Source: Streptomyces sp. HM190
GTDB taxonomy: Bacteria > Actinomycetota > Actinomycetes > Streptomycetales > Streptomycetaceae
Assembly (NCBI RefSeq): GCF_009857135.1
Contig: NZ_CP047318.1
Location: 6,634,001 to 6,698,000 of the forward strand
Direction of reading: 5' to 3'
DNA length: 64,000 bases
The notes beneath the pieces are model-generated. The model did no database searches, was not told the DNA's origin, and saw only the letters and a program-made list of their open reading frames with translations. Made by a program: the position numbers and the translations under genes. Shown here piece after piece: positions 34,253-41,797 of this stretch; the stretch's first letter is position 1, and each line of letters opens with the position of its first letter.

Positions 34253-34939
34253 TCAGGTGAGGTGCCCGAAGACCACCAGGTTGTCGGTGTAGTCCTTGGC
34301 CGAGCGGTCGTAGTCGCCGGCGCAGGTGATCAGCCGGACCTCGGGGCGGTTCGCGTCCGCGTACACGCGCTCGTCCGGGAAGGCGTTCTTCGCGAACGTC
34401 TCCACGTCGTCGACCACGAAGTTCGCCTTGCGCCCGTCGGCCCGTACGACATCGAAGACGTCGCCCTTGGTGAGGGTGTCGAGTCGCGCGAAGACGGCCG
34501 GGGAGGTGGCCGTGTCGACGTGTCCGGCGATGATGGCCGTGCCCGTCTCGCCCGGGGTGACGCCGCCGGAGTGCCAGCCCACCAGGTTGACGTCGTCGGG
34601 GGGCGGCGCCTCCAGCTGCCCCGTGGCGCCGATGCCCAACGGGGTGAAGGGGGCGTCGACGGAGATCTTCGGGATGTGCAGCCGCACCGGTCGCGAGCGG
34701 GGGAGGGGGCGGCTCGGACCTCGGGAGGAGGGGGAGGGCGCCGTCGCGGAGGGGGGCGCCGAGGCATGCGGGGCGTGCCGGGCGTCCGATGGCGCGGAGG
34801 CGTCGGAGCCCTCGCGGCCGAACAGGATCACGGAGACGATCAGCAGGCCCAGGGCGACCAGCATGGTCACGTTCGGGCGGTTCCCGCGGCGGGTCGGTCC
34901 GGGACCGGTGCCGCCGGGGTGGGAGGGATGGGCTGCCAT
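34253..34939 (-). CDS. class F sortase, membrane-anchored
   Basis: A 228-aa sortase with an N-terminal membrane span (about 24-41, MLVALGLLIVSVILFG), a Ser/Pro-rich linker and the barrel from about residue 82. Catalytic His is in IIAGHVDTA and Cys in RLITCAGDYD, with YTDNLVVFGHL closing the domain. It sits just downstream of a repeat-containing surface protein on the same strand, its probable substrate. ATG 34939 follows GAGGTGGTG. Compared with the sortase at 0.8-1.4 kb it has a membrane anchor instead of a lipobox, so the two may serve different substrates. Confidence 0.85.
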   Translation of the reverse strand: MAAHPSHPGGTGPGPTRRGNRPNVTMLVALGLLIVSVILFGREGSDASAPSDARHAPHASAPPSATAPSPSSRGPSRPLPRSRPVRLHIPKISVDAPFTPLGIGATGQLEAPPPDDVNLVGWHSGGVTPGETGTAIIAGHVDTATSPAVFARLDTLTKGDVFDVVRADGRKANFVVDDVETFAKNAFPDERVYADANRPEVRLITCAGDYDRSAKDYTDNLVVFGHLT

Positions 34940-35074
34940 TGGACACCACCTCACAAGGCACGGCAGCGGAACGGGAAGGGCGGGGGGAGCGGAATCCGGG
35001 CGGCCGGGCCGTCACACGATGCACGGTGTGACGGCCGCGGCCGCTATCGGGCCGGATATGTCGCCAGGCATGGA

Positions 35075-35929
35075 TCAGGCCGCGCTTCCGCCGGCGTTCT
35101 TGCGGCGGAGGGCGTACACGCCGGTGCCCGCGACCGCGAGGACCGCCAGCCCGCCGGCGGTCATGGCCGGTGAGGCGAGCGCGCCGCCGCCGGTGTGCAT
35201 CCCGCCACGCGGCTTGTCGTGCTCACCCTTCCAGCCGCCCTTGTCGTGGTCGCCCTTCCAGGACTCCTTGTCACTGTCCTCCTTCCACGACTCCTTGCCC
35301 TGGTCGCCGCTCTCCTCCTTCTGCTTGTCCTCCGCGCCCCAGGACTTCTCCTCCTTGCCCTCGGAGGTCCACTCGTCGTTCTGGGCCGCGGTCAGGGCGC
35401 CGCCGCCGGTGTGAACGCCGCCGCGGGGGCCGTCGTGGTGGCCGTCCTTCTCGCCCCAGGACTTCTCTTCCTTGCCCTCGGGGGTCCACTCGTCGTTCTG
35501 GGCCGCGGTCAGGGCGCCGCCGCCGGTGTGAACGCCGCCGCGGGGGCCGTCGTGGTGGCCGTCCTTCTCGCCCCAGGACTTCTCTTCCTTGCCCTCGGGG
35601 GTCCACTCGTCGTTCTGGGCCGCGGTCAGGGCGCCGCCGCCGGTGTGAACGCCGCCGCGGGGGCCGTCGTGGTGGCCGTCCTTCTCGCCCCAGGACTTCT
35701 CTTCCTTGCCCTCGGAGGTCCACTCGTCGTTCTGGGCCGCGGTCAGGGCGCCGCCGCCGGTGTGAACGCCGCCGCGGGGGCCGTCGTGGTGGCCGTCCTT
35801 GTGGTGCTCCTTGCTGTACCCCTGGTCCTCGCGGTCCCACTCGTCCCCGCCGGCGTAGGCGCCGGGGGCGGTGATGGCGAGGACGGCCGTGGCCGCCGCT
35901 GTCGCGAAAAGCATGCGGGCTGAACGCAT
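35075..35929 (-). CDS. repeat-rich surface protein with sortase-like C-terminus
   Basis: A 284-aa exported protein: signal peptide (to about AYAG, residue 27), four 39-aa tandem repeats (residues 45-200), a Lys/Asp/Ser/Trp-rich hydrophilic region, then PRGGMHTGGGAL, a membrane span (near 252-272) and a basic tail RRK. Each repeat holds PRGGVHTGGGAL, nearly the same 12 residues as the C-terminal anchoring segment. It is strongly charged and His/Gly-rich; metal binding or wall attachment are possible. The class F sortase downstream is the likely processing enzyme. Confidence 0.7.
   Translation of the reverse strand: MRSARMLFATAAATAVLAITAPGAYAGGDEWDREDQGYSKEHHKDGHHDGPRGGVHTGGGALTAAQNDEWTSEGKEEKSWGEKDGHHDGPRGGVHTGGGALTAAQNDEWTPEGKEEKSWGEKDGHHDGPRGGVHTGGGALTAAQNDEWTPEGKEEKSWGEKDGHHDGPRGGVHTGGGALTAAQNDEWTSEGKEEKSWGAEDKQKEESGDQGKESWKEDSDKESWKGDHDKGGWKGEHDKPRGGMHTGGGALASPAMTAGGLAVLAVAGTGVYALRRKNAGGSAA
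35330..35797 (-). repeat. four 117-bp tandem coding repeats
   Basis: The landmark GGTGTGAAC recurs at 35408, 35525, 35642 and 35759, exactly 117 bp apart, giving four 39-codon units. The copies are almost identical at the DNA level (a few changes such as TCCGAG/CCCGAG), which points to recent expansion or gene conversion. Confidence 0.95.
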
Positions 35930-36146
35930 TTGATGGTCCTTCCGCCAGGACCGGGCAGCTGGTGCTTCGTCAGCTGAAGAGACCCGGCCTTGACGTGATC
36001 AACCGTCAGTCGGATTTCCGCTCGCCACCACTCAAGGCGCTCAGCCGGGTGAACCCGGCCGTCCGCTCCCCTGCTCGACCACCCGTTCGGCTCCGGACGC
36101 ACCCCCTCGGGCCGCCGGGGCGGCGGCCCGGGGGGCGGAGGAGGTG

Positions 36147-36728
36147 TCAGTGGTAGGCGTGGACGACGGCGTGTCCCTTGCCGCGGCCGATCATCCACTT
36201 GTTGACCGGCGTGGTGATCAGGAAGGCGACCGCGAACCCGCCGAGGAGCGCCGACCAGAACAGCCCGTCGGAGAGGTGCGCGTCCATGGCTCCCGGTGTC
36301 AGGGCGATGATCGCGTTGTCGACCAGTTCCATCACAGCGATGGAGACGGTGTCGGCGGCCAGCGCCACCTTGATCGCGCTGCGCAGGTCGAGGCCGGCGC
36401 GCCGTACGGCGAACAGGGTGAAGGAGTACCCGAACACAAACGCGAGGGCGATGGCCAGCACCATCGTCGGCGCGTTGCCCCACCGCAGGGCCGTGCCGAC
36501 GGCCATCCCGAGGATCTCGCCGATGGCGCACCCGGTCAGGCAGTGCAGCGTCGCCTTCGCCGCCATGCCCCAGGAGGCCCCGCCGTGCCCGCCGTGCCCG
36601 CCGTGGCCGTCGTGGCCGTCGTGGCCGTCGTGCGGCGCCGGGTGGCCGGAGTGCCCTTCGTGTCCTCCGGGTGCGGCGTGCGCGGCGTGGTCGTGTGCGC
36701 CGACGTCGTGGTGAGTGCTGTGGTCCAT
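36147..36728 (-). CDS. DUF4396 membrane protein with His-rich N-terminus
   Basis: A 193-aa membrane protein. The first ~50 residues are His/Gly/Asp-rich (repeats of GHDGHDGHGGHGG), a typical soft metal-binding tail. Four or so hydrophobic segments follow (ATLHCLTGCAIGEILGMAVG, TMVLAIALAFVFGYSFTLF and two near the C-terminus). A His/Cys pair in LHCLTGCAIGE is conserved in DUF4396. A CsoR-like operator lies about 60 bp upstream, so copper regulation is likely. Function is not established; a copper-handling role is inferred. Confidence 0.8.
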   Translation of the reverse strand: MDHSTHHDVGAHDHAAHAAPGGHEGHSGHPAPHDGHDGHDGHGGHGGHGGASWGMAAKATLHCLTGCAIGEILGMAVGTALRWGNAPTMVLAIALAFVFGYSFTLFAVRRAGLDLRSAIKVALAADTVSIAVMELVDNAIIALTPGAMDAHLSDGLFWSALLGGFAVAFLITTPVNKWMIGRGKGHAVVHAYH

Positions 36729-36782
36729 GGCCGGTCATTCCCATCCTCGTCCGTGGTGGTCCGTCCTCGACACCCGGCACTC

Positions 36783-36801
36783 TATACCCCTGGGGGGTAT
36801 A
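36783..36801. promoter_or_regulatory. CsoR-like operator palindrome
   Basis: TATACCCC (36783-36790), spacer TGG, GGGGTATA (36794-36801): a perfect 8-bp inverted repeat. It matches the known pattern of CsoR-type copper-repressor sites (TATACCCC...GGGGTATA). It sits upstream of the DUF4396 gene (minus) and about 130 bp before the DUF5134 gene (plus), so it could control both. Confidence 0.8.
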
Positions 36802-36928
36802 TGGCCAGAGGGTGTGGGTGTCCGTTTCGCGGTCTTTCGTCGCGTGGTGCCGCGTGCCCCGCCGAGTCGGACCGCGGCCCCTTGCGTACTAAGGAGATAC
36901 GTAGTGATCGACGAGCGGCGGTGGCGAT

Positions 36929-37636
36929 GTGACGGGACACCTTCTCGGCTGGACGCTGGTGGTACTGGGAGCGGGGGCGGCCCTCGGGAGCCTCGTCCGG
37001 ATGGCGTCGGCCGACGGCTGGGCCCGGTTCGAGGCGGGAGCCGAGGCCGCCATGGGCGCGGGCATGGCCGTGATGGCGGCACCCCCGACGGCACTCCACT
37101 ACGGCACGTACGGCCTGTGGTGGGCGGCGGTCTTCGCCGCGCTCTGCGTCGGGGGCGTGGCCCTTGCCGTACGGCACGTCATACGGGGCGGGATGCGGCA
37201 GTTGGGGCACGGCACGCATCTCGTGATCGGCAGCGCCGCCATGGTGCTCATGACCCTGGCCGTGCCCGGTGAGAACTCCGGACCGGCCCTTGCCCTGGGC
37301 CCTTCCGGACACGGGCACGGGCACGGTGCGACGGCCGGCATGCGGGGCGTGGGCGGCGGCCACGGGGTGATCGAGGCCGCCGCGTCCTCGGGCTCCGCCG
37401 TTCTGTGGCGCGCCGCCTTCTGGGTGCTGGCCGCCTACTTCGTGGTCTTCGTGGCCCTGGCCGTACGGGCCCGTCTGCGAGGCCCGGTCACGGCGCCCGC
37501 GGCGCCCGCGACGAGGGCCCGTGACCGCCGGGCCGCCCGTACCCCCGCTCTGCTCTCGGCGCCGAACGCCCGTCTGGCCGGTCACGTCGGCATGGGCGGC
37601 TCGATGGCGACGATGCTGCTGATGATGACGGCGTGA
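36929..37636 (+). CDS. DUF5134 membrane protein
   Basis: A 235-aa integral membrane protein with about five hydrophobic segments, separated by a His/Gly loop (HGHGHGATAGMRG, near 128-140) that may bind metal. A conserved-looking MAVMAAP and GHGTHLVIGSAAMVLMTLAV are typical of DUF5134. GTG 36929 is preceded by AAGGAGATACG about 40 bases away; stop codons in frame just upstream exclude an earlier start. It is divergent from the DUF4396 gene with the CsoR-like operator between. Confidence 0.75.
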   Translation: MTGHLLGWTLVVLGAGAALGSLVRMASADGWARFEAGAEAAMGAGMAVMAAPPTALHYGTYGLWWAAVFAALCVGGVALAVRHVIRGGMRQLGHGTHLVIGSAAMVLMTLAVPGENSGPALALGPSGHGHGHGATAGMRGVGGGHGVIEAAASSGSAVLWRAAFWVLAAYFVVFVALAVRARLRGPVTAPAAPATRARDRRAARTPALLSAPNARLAGHVGMGGSMATMLLMMTA

Positions 37637-37677
37637 TGACGACGACGGCGCCGCACGGGCGCAGGTCGCTGCCCGGC

Positions 37678-37698
37678 CCGCACGAGGCCTTCGTGCGG
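37678..37698. terminator. hairpin between convergent genes
   Basis: CCGCACGA (37678-37685) pairs with TCGTGCGG (37691-37698) around a 5-base loop, between the DUF5134 stop (plus) and the M56 peptidase stop (minus). Confidence 0.55.
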
Positions 37699-37717
37699 TC
37701 GGGTGACCGGGCTCGGG

Positions 37718-38629
37718 TCAGGTGAGGCCGGGTGGGCAGAAGGCGAGCAGGGGCAGCAGCGGTGCCGTCACCGCCAGGGCGGCCAGGGCGGGGGACAGGG
37801 CCCGGTGGGGAGCCCGGGGCGGCCCGAGCACGCGCCGCATCCGGATCAGCACCGCCCGGCCGCCCGCCCCGAACGCGCCCCGCGGGGCCCGTGCCGCCGC
37901 CATCTCGTACATCGCGGTCGCCAGGGCCTCACGGGAGTGACCGTGCAGGGCGCGGTCGTCGGCGACCATCTCCAGCAGCAGCGCCGTCTGCTCCCGGACG
38001 TGGCGGGCCACGGGCAGCCGGCGGAAGACGGAGTGGAACGCCTCCGCGGCGGCCAGCACCAGATGGTGACGGCCCGCGACGTGGGCCTGCTCGTGCTCCA
38101 GCACGGCGCCGAGCTGTTCGGGCGTCAGCCCGCGCACGGCCCCGTCGCTGACCACGATCCTGGGCGAGCGGCCCGGCAGACAGTAGGCGGCGGGCACGGC
38201 GTACGGCAGGACGACGGCACCCAGCCGGGCCGACCGGCGCCCCACCAGATCCACCGCCCGCCGGTGCCGCGCCCGTGCCCGACGGGCCCGTACGGCATGG
38301 AAGGCGACGCTCCCCGCGAGGGCGAGCCCGAGCGCGGCGGGCAGGGCCACGGCGACCCGGGCGGCGGTCCGCGGAGCGGTACCGCTGCCGAGGACGGCGA
38401 GCCCGCAGGAGTGCGGCAGACCCGGCAGTCCCGCGTGCGGATGGCCGGCGGGCATGACCAGGTGATACGCGGTCAGCGCGACCCCCAGCGAGAACGACAG
38501 GGCCAGCGCGTGCCAGACCGCGAGGGCCGCGGCGGGCGCCCGGTGCGGCCAGTGGGCCCGCGCCAGCAGCGGCGGGGCGACGAACCCCACCAGGGCCGTG
38601 TGGGCGACCAGGGCGGGCGTCGCGTTCAC
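37718..38629 (-). CDS. M56-family membrane metallopeptidase (BlaR1-like)
   Basis: A 303-aa membrane protein with several hydrophobic segments and the zinc motif HEQAH (in GAVLEHEQAHVAGRHH), plus a downstream Glu in LLLEMVADDRA. M56 peptidases of the BlaR1/MecR1 type sense signals and cleave the BlaI/MecI repressor. Its GTG overlaps the stop of the BlaI-family gene by GTGA, giving the classic sensor-repressor pair. It lacks the extracellular penicillin-binding domain of BlaR1, so the signal is something else, possibly metal stress given the neighbours. Confidence 0.88.
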   Translation of the reverse strand: MNATPALVAHTALVGFVAPPLLARAHWPHRAPAAALAVWHALALSFSLGVALTAYHLVMPAGHPHAGLPGLPHSCGLAVLGSGTAPRTAARVAVALPAALGLALAGSVAFHAVRARRARARHRRAVDLVGRRSARLGAVVLPYAVPAAYCLPGRSPRIVVSDGAVRGLTPEQLGAVLEHEQAHVAGRHHLVLAAAEAFHSVFRRLPVARHVREQTALLLEMVADDRALHGHSREALATAMYEMAAARAPRGAFGAGGRAVLIRMRRVLGPPRAPHRALSPALAALAVTAPLLPLLAFCPPGLT

Positions 38630-38994
38630 GGCTTCGCCTGTCGTCCCACGGTCCGCAGGGCCTTGCGCAGGGCGGCCACCTCTTCCTCGGTCATGTTCTC
38701 CACGAAGTGGACCAGCGCGGCCGGGCGGTCCTTGCTCGCGCCCAGACCGTCCTCCATCAGCGCGGCGGCGTACGCCTCGCGGCTGCGGACGGGTGAGTAG
38801 AGCCACGCTCGGCCCTGCTTGCCGCGCAGCAACCAGCCCTTGTTGTAGAGGATGTTGGTGACCGTCATCACCGTCGTGTACGCGACGGGCCGGGTCCGGT
38901 TGATGTCGTCGACGACCTCGCGCACCGTCGCGGGGCGGTTCCACGTCCAGAGGCGATCCATGATCTCTGCTTCCAGTTCCCCCAGCCGGCGCAT
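38626..38994 (-). CDS. BlaI/MecI/CopY-family repressor
   Basis: A 122-aa winged-helix repressor. HTH core: LGELEAEIMDRLW, ATVREVVDDINRTRPVAYTTVMTVTNILYNKGWL; dimerising C-terminal helix SRPAALVHFVENMTEEEVAALRKAL. BlaI proteins are inactivated by cleavage by the partner M56 peptidase, encoded by the overlapping next gene. ATG 38994 was chosen because the conserved domain begins there. A TTACGTAA palindrome and two TAGTAG repeats upstream (39032-39058) are the likely operator. Confidence 0.88.
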   Translation of the reverse strand: MRRLGELEAEIMDRLWTWNRPATVREVVDDINRTRPVAYTTVMTVTNILYNKGWLLRGKQGRAWLYSPVRSREAYAAALMEDGLGASKDRPAALVHFVENMTEEEVAALRKALRTVGRQAKP

Positions 38995-39031
38995 GACCTG
39001 ACTCCCTCGCCCCACCCGACGTGCACCACCA

Positions 39032-39058
39032 TTACGTAAGTCCATAGTAGGTTAGTAG
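39032..39058. promoter_or_regulatory. AT-rich BlaI operator candidate
   Basis: TTACGTAA palindrome at 39032-39039 and direct repeats TAGTAG at 39045-39050 and 39053-39058 form an AT-rich island about 40 bp upstream of the BlaI start and 100 bp before the divergent DUF6153 gene. Known BlaI boxes have TACTA/TAGTA half-sites, which fits loosely. Confidence 0.4.
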
Positions 39059-39159
39059 AACTGGTGGGCCGTCCACGGGCCACCGACACCGGGCCCGCCT
39101 CGCCGGTGCCCCCGACCCGCGCCCGGCGCACCCCGACCCACCCGACAGGCAAGGGACCC

Positions 39160-39654
39160 ATGAACCGTGCCCACGACGGGGCCGTGACCGGCCTCGGAGC
39201 GCCGCACCGCCGGCCGCGCCCGCCCCTGCGGGCCCGGGGCCTGATGGTGTGCGCCCTGCTGCTGGGCCTGCTCGGCATGCACGGTCTCGGACCGGTCCCC
39301 GCACTCCACGCCGCCGCCGGGCACGACCGCATGACGACGAGCGGGGCGCGGGGCGACAGTGGCGAGAGCGCGGCGAGCGCGGTGCACACGGGCGGCGCGG
39401 AGGTGCCCGTTCGGGTGTCGATGCCGGGGGCGTGCGGTCACGACACCGACGGCGGTGCGGGACACACGCACCACGCGGACCCGACGTGTGCGTCGGCGTC
39501 CGTCGGTCAGGCCCCGGCCGTGGTGCCGGTGCTGGTGCCCGACGTGGTGACGTGGGCCGAACGGGCGCCCGTGCGGGCGTCGATGAGGGCCTCCGGTCCC
39601 GAAGGCGGCCGCGCGCCACCCTCCCTCGCCGCACTCCAACTCCTGCGGATCTAG
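39160..39654 (+). CDS. DUF6153-like small membrane/secreted protein
   Basis: A 164-aa protein with a single N-terminal hydrophobic segment (MVCALLLGLLGMHGLGPVP, near 29-47), the LLGLLGMHGLGP stretch being characteristic of what I remember as DUF6153. A hydrophilic region follows with His and Cys scattered (GACGHDTDG, GHTHHADPTC), possibly metal ligands. It is just upstream of the DUF305 gene; the two often occur together in actinobacterial copper regions. Function unknown. Confidence 0.6.
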   Translation: MNRAHDGAVTGLGAPHRRPRPPLRARGLMVCALLLGLLGMHGLGPVPALHAAAGHDRMTTSGARGDSGESAASAVHTGGAEVPVRVSMPGACGHDTDGGAGHTHHADPTCASASVGQAPAVVPVLVPDVVTWAERAPVRASMRASGPEGGRAPPSLAALQLLRI

Positions 39655-39768
39655 AGAAGCCCGCACGCCGCCGCGCGCCGAGAGGGCCGCGACGCCGTGC
39701 ACCGGACACCTCTCCCTCCGGACCATCCGGCTTCCCCACCCGAACCACGTGAACGCAGGAGTACCACC

Positions 39769-40413
39769 ATGACCGCATCCCGCGGATTCCTCCGCCGTGC
39801 CGCCCTCACCGTCACCGCCGGTGCCGCCGCCCTCGTCCTGACCGCGTGCGGCGACGACGACGGCGACCGCCACGACATGGGCTCGACGGCCTCCGAGTCC
39901 GGCTCGCCCCAGGCCGGCTCGTCCGGCGGGGCCGAGGCGGGCGGCCACAACAAGGCGGACGTCGGCTTCGCCGAGGAGATGATCCAGCACCACCGCCAGG
40001 CCGTGGACATGGCCGAACTCGCCGCCGGCCGCGCCGCCTCACAGCAGGTCAAGGACCTCGCCACCAAGATCAAGGGCGCTCAGGACCCGGAGATCGAGAC
40101 GATGTCCGGCTGGCTCACCACCTGGGGGGAGAAGGTCCCCGAGGACATGGCCGGCATGGGGCACGACATGGCGTCCGGCATGCCCGGCATGATGAGCGCC
40201 GAGGACATGGCCGCCCTGGAGAAGGCTTCCGGCGCCGCCTTCGACGAGAAGTTCCTGACGCTGATGGTCGAACACCACGAAGGTGCCGTGGAGATGGCCG
40301 AGACCGAGAAGGCCGAGGGGAGGTACGGCCCCGCGATCGACCTCGCCGAGGACGTCATCACGGCCCAGACCGACGAGATCGAGCAGATGGAGAAGATGCT
40401 CGACGAGGGCTGA
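39769..40413 (+). CDS. DUF305 lipoprotein (ferritin-like, His-rich)
   Basis: A 214-aa lipoprotein: signal with lipobox (LVLTACGDD, Cys near residue 26) and a DUF305 four-helix domain. Two HH pairs mark the family: EEMIQHHRQAVDMAELA (near 70) and LMVEHHEGAVEMAETE (near 165), separated by Met-rich MAGMGHDMASGMPGMM, which looks like a copper-binding loop. Good ribosome site GCAGGAG. DUF305 proteins are frequent in copper-resistance regions; copper storage or chaperoning outside the membrane is plausible but unproven. Confidence 0.87.
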   Translation: MTASRGFLRRAALTVTAGAAALVLTACGDDDGDRHDMGSTASESGSPQAGSSGGAEAGGHNKADVGFAEEMIQHHRQAVDMAELAAGRAASQQVKDLATKIKGAQDPEIETMSGWLTTWGEKVPEDMAGMGHDMASGMPGMMSAEDMAALEKASGAAFDEKFLTLMVEHHEGAVEMAETEKAEGRYGPAIDLAEDVITAQTDEIEQMEKMLDEG

Positions 40414-40512
40414 CGTCCGGCGGACGCCGCCGGGGGTGACCGCCGCCGTCCGCCGCTCACCGTCGCCGCCTGTCGCCGGCGGTCACGCCCCCGCAATGCC
40501 GCGGCCCCCGCC

Positions 40513-40534
40513 GGCGCGCTGAACACGGCGCGCC
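40513..40534. terminator. GC hairpin after the DUF305 gene
   Basis: GGCGCGC (40513-40519) pairs with GCGCGCC (40528-40534) around an 8-base AT-richer loop, 100 bp after the DUF305 stop and 85 bp before the copZ-like start. A modest terminator or attenuator. Confidence 0.4.
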
Positions 40535-40618
40535 GCAGGGCCGTACCCCGTGCCACACGCCCCGGCGTCGTCGGCCCCTCGGGGGCGGCCCGGGGAGGAG
40601 AAGGACAGGAGCGACCCG

Positions 40619-40843
40619 ATGGCGGACAAGATCTTCACCGTGGACGGAATGACCTGCGGCCACTGCGCCACGAGCATCACCGAGGAGGTCGTACGCGTGC
40701 CCGGCGTCACGGCCGTGGACGTCGACGTCAGATCGGGGCTGGTGATCGTCTCGGGAGACCCGGTCGAGGACGCCGCCGTACGCGCGGCGATCGTCGAGGC
40801 GGGCTACGAGGTCGCGGAGATCGTACGCCGGACGGCGGCCTGA
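40619..40843 (+). CDS. heavy-metal-associated (CopZ-like) copper chaperone
   Basis: A 74-aa single HMA domain with the MTCGHC metal site (residues 11-16, Cys13 and Cys16) and the ferredoxin-like alternation of strands and helices (GVTAVDVDVRSGLVIVSG). It would carry Cu(I) in the cytoplasm to a P-type ATPase or to CsoR. ATG 40619 has AGGAGAAGGACAGGAG upstream. No copper ATPase or CsoR gene is in this window, so its partner must be elsewhere. Confidence 0.9.
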   Translation: MADKIFTVDGMTCGHCATSITEEVVRVPGVTAVDVDVRSGLVIVSGDPVEDAAVRAAIVEAGYEVAEIVRRTAA

Positions 40844-41362
40844 GCCACCTGAACGGCCGGCCCGAGCGACCCGGGCCCAGGACCTGACCGACCGGCACCG
40901 GGGCGGCCCGCGGGTCTTTCCCCCGAGGGGCGCCCCCCAGGAATCCGGTCGCCGGCATGTGGTGGCCCGGTATCCGGTCGCCCGGCCCGCCGCCGCGCTC
41001 CGCGACTCCCGGCCGGCGGCGGGCCCGGACGTGCGGCCCTCAGCTGCCCCGGATCGTCGCGCGGGCCCTCGCGCGGGCGGCGCGCAGGAAGCGGCCTTCG
41101 TCCTCTGTGGTACCGCAGCCCCTCGGGGACGGCAGCCTCACCGCCGACCCAAGGCGAGAACCGCGCCACGGCAGAGGGGCTCCGGTACGTCCCGCCGCGG
41201 TCCGACCGGGGTCGGAAAAGGTTGAAACCGCCCACACCAGACAATTCTGCGCCGATTTCGCGCCACATTATCGGAAGGGGTCGAGGAGGCTGATGCGGTG
41301 TTCCGGCGGTCTTTCGTGCGAGGAACTGCCCCACGCGCCCTCGCCGAAAGGGAACTTGAGCG

Positions 41363-41391
41363 TTGAAAGTCGCAATGATGTTTGCGATGAT
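41363..41391 (+). promoter_or_regulatory. promoter at the left end of the gene cluster
   Basis: TTGAAA (41363-41368), 17 bases, GATGAT (41386-41391), a good fit for a sigma-70-type promoter. TCGCA (41370-41374) and TGCGA (41383-41387) form an inverted repeat inside the spacer, possibly an operator. The expected start site near 41398 is just before the leader structure at 41406. Confidence 0.5.
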
Positions 41392-41405
41392 CACTTGCAG
41401 TACGT

Positions 41406-41474
41406 AGGGTCCATGGGGTCAGCACGCAAGACCCGGAGGGCAACGGGTCGGTGACCTACCGGCCGGTCGACCCT
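41406..41474 (+). promoter_or_regulatory. structured 5' leader with alternative pairings
   Basis: AGGGTC (41406-41411) pairs perfectly with GACCCT (41469-41474) to enclose a 57-nt domain. Inside, GGGTC (41416-41420 and 41445-41449) can each pair with GACCC (41430-41434), and GACC at 41453 offers a further partner, so mutually exclusive helices are possible. GGAGGGCAAC sits in one loop. I could not match it to a riboswitch class I know. It precedes the small ORF by 160 nt. Confidence 0.4.
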
Positions 41475-41634
41475 CTGCCCAGTCAGTGAAAACCGATCAT
41501 TGTCGCTCGGTCTCTCCCGTCCCTTTCCTGAAGTGATCCGGCGGTGCGGTGGGGTTCTGCCGTGACATGAAGACAAGTGTCGCAACGGATATCCGCTGAG
41601 GTGATCACTGTCCGTCGCGACAGAAGGAAGCTGA

Positions 41635-41739
41635 ATGCAGAAGAGAACGCGCTCCTCCGCAGAAGCAGCTCCTGCGGAGACATCCGCCACAGGAGGACCG
41701 ATCGTGACCGCCTTCGACTCCGGTACGCGAGGAAAGTAG
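41635..41739 (+). CDS. 34-aa small ORF, candidate precursor or scaffold peptide
   Basis: ATG 41635 follows GAAGGAAG with good spacing; TAG ends at 41739, 58 bp before the HPr-kinase-like gene. The N-terminal part is basic then Ala/Glu/Ser-rich; Gly20-Gly21 precedes a 13-residue tail PIVTAFDSGTRGK. A GG boundary before a short hydroxyl-rich tail is a common leader/core layout. There is no Cys. Codons are less GC-biased than in neighbours (AGA, GCA, ACA, GGA). Caveats: an in-frame GTG at 41704 has its own AGGAGG (41691-41696), which would give only 11 residues, and the ORF contains an 8-bp hairpin (41655-41679), so a regulatory leader peptide is the main alternative. Confidence 0.5.
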   Translation: MQKRTRSSAEAAPAETSATGGPIVTAFDSGTRGK

Positions 41740-41797
41740 AGCAACCGCAGGCCGGTGCCGCACGGTCACTTCTTCTGCGTCATGGAGGCTTTTCACC

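Larger units (their letters stand above)
40844..41634. other. long non-coding stretch between the copper region and the gene cluster
   Basis: 791 bp in which I see no convincing protein gene. The left 350 bp is GC-rich with degraded-looking frames on the minus strand (one ends RFLRAARARARATIRGS at 41040). The right 400 bp is AT-richer and holds a promoter, a structured leader and the small-ORF ribosome site listed separately. GGTGTTCCGGC at 41297-41307 copies half of the palindrome at 52840. This is the probable left border of the gene cluster. Confidence 0.45.

Noticed and set aside
40804..41394. 196-aa minus-strand frame after copZ
   Set aside because: Composition is Arg/Pro/Gly from GC-rich random sequence; it runs into the copZ coding strand without a family match.
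41406..41474. SAM-family riboswitch assignment for the leader
   Set aside because: GGCAAC and a closing helix recall SAM-I/IV cores, but P2/P3 layout does not fit, so only an unassigned structured leader is reported.
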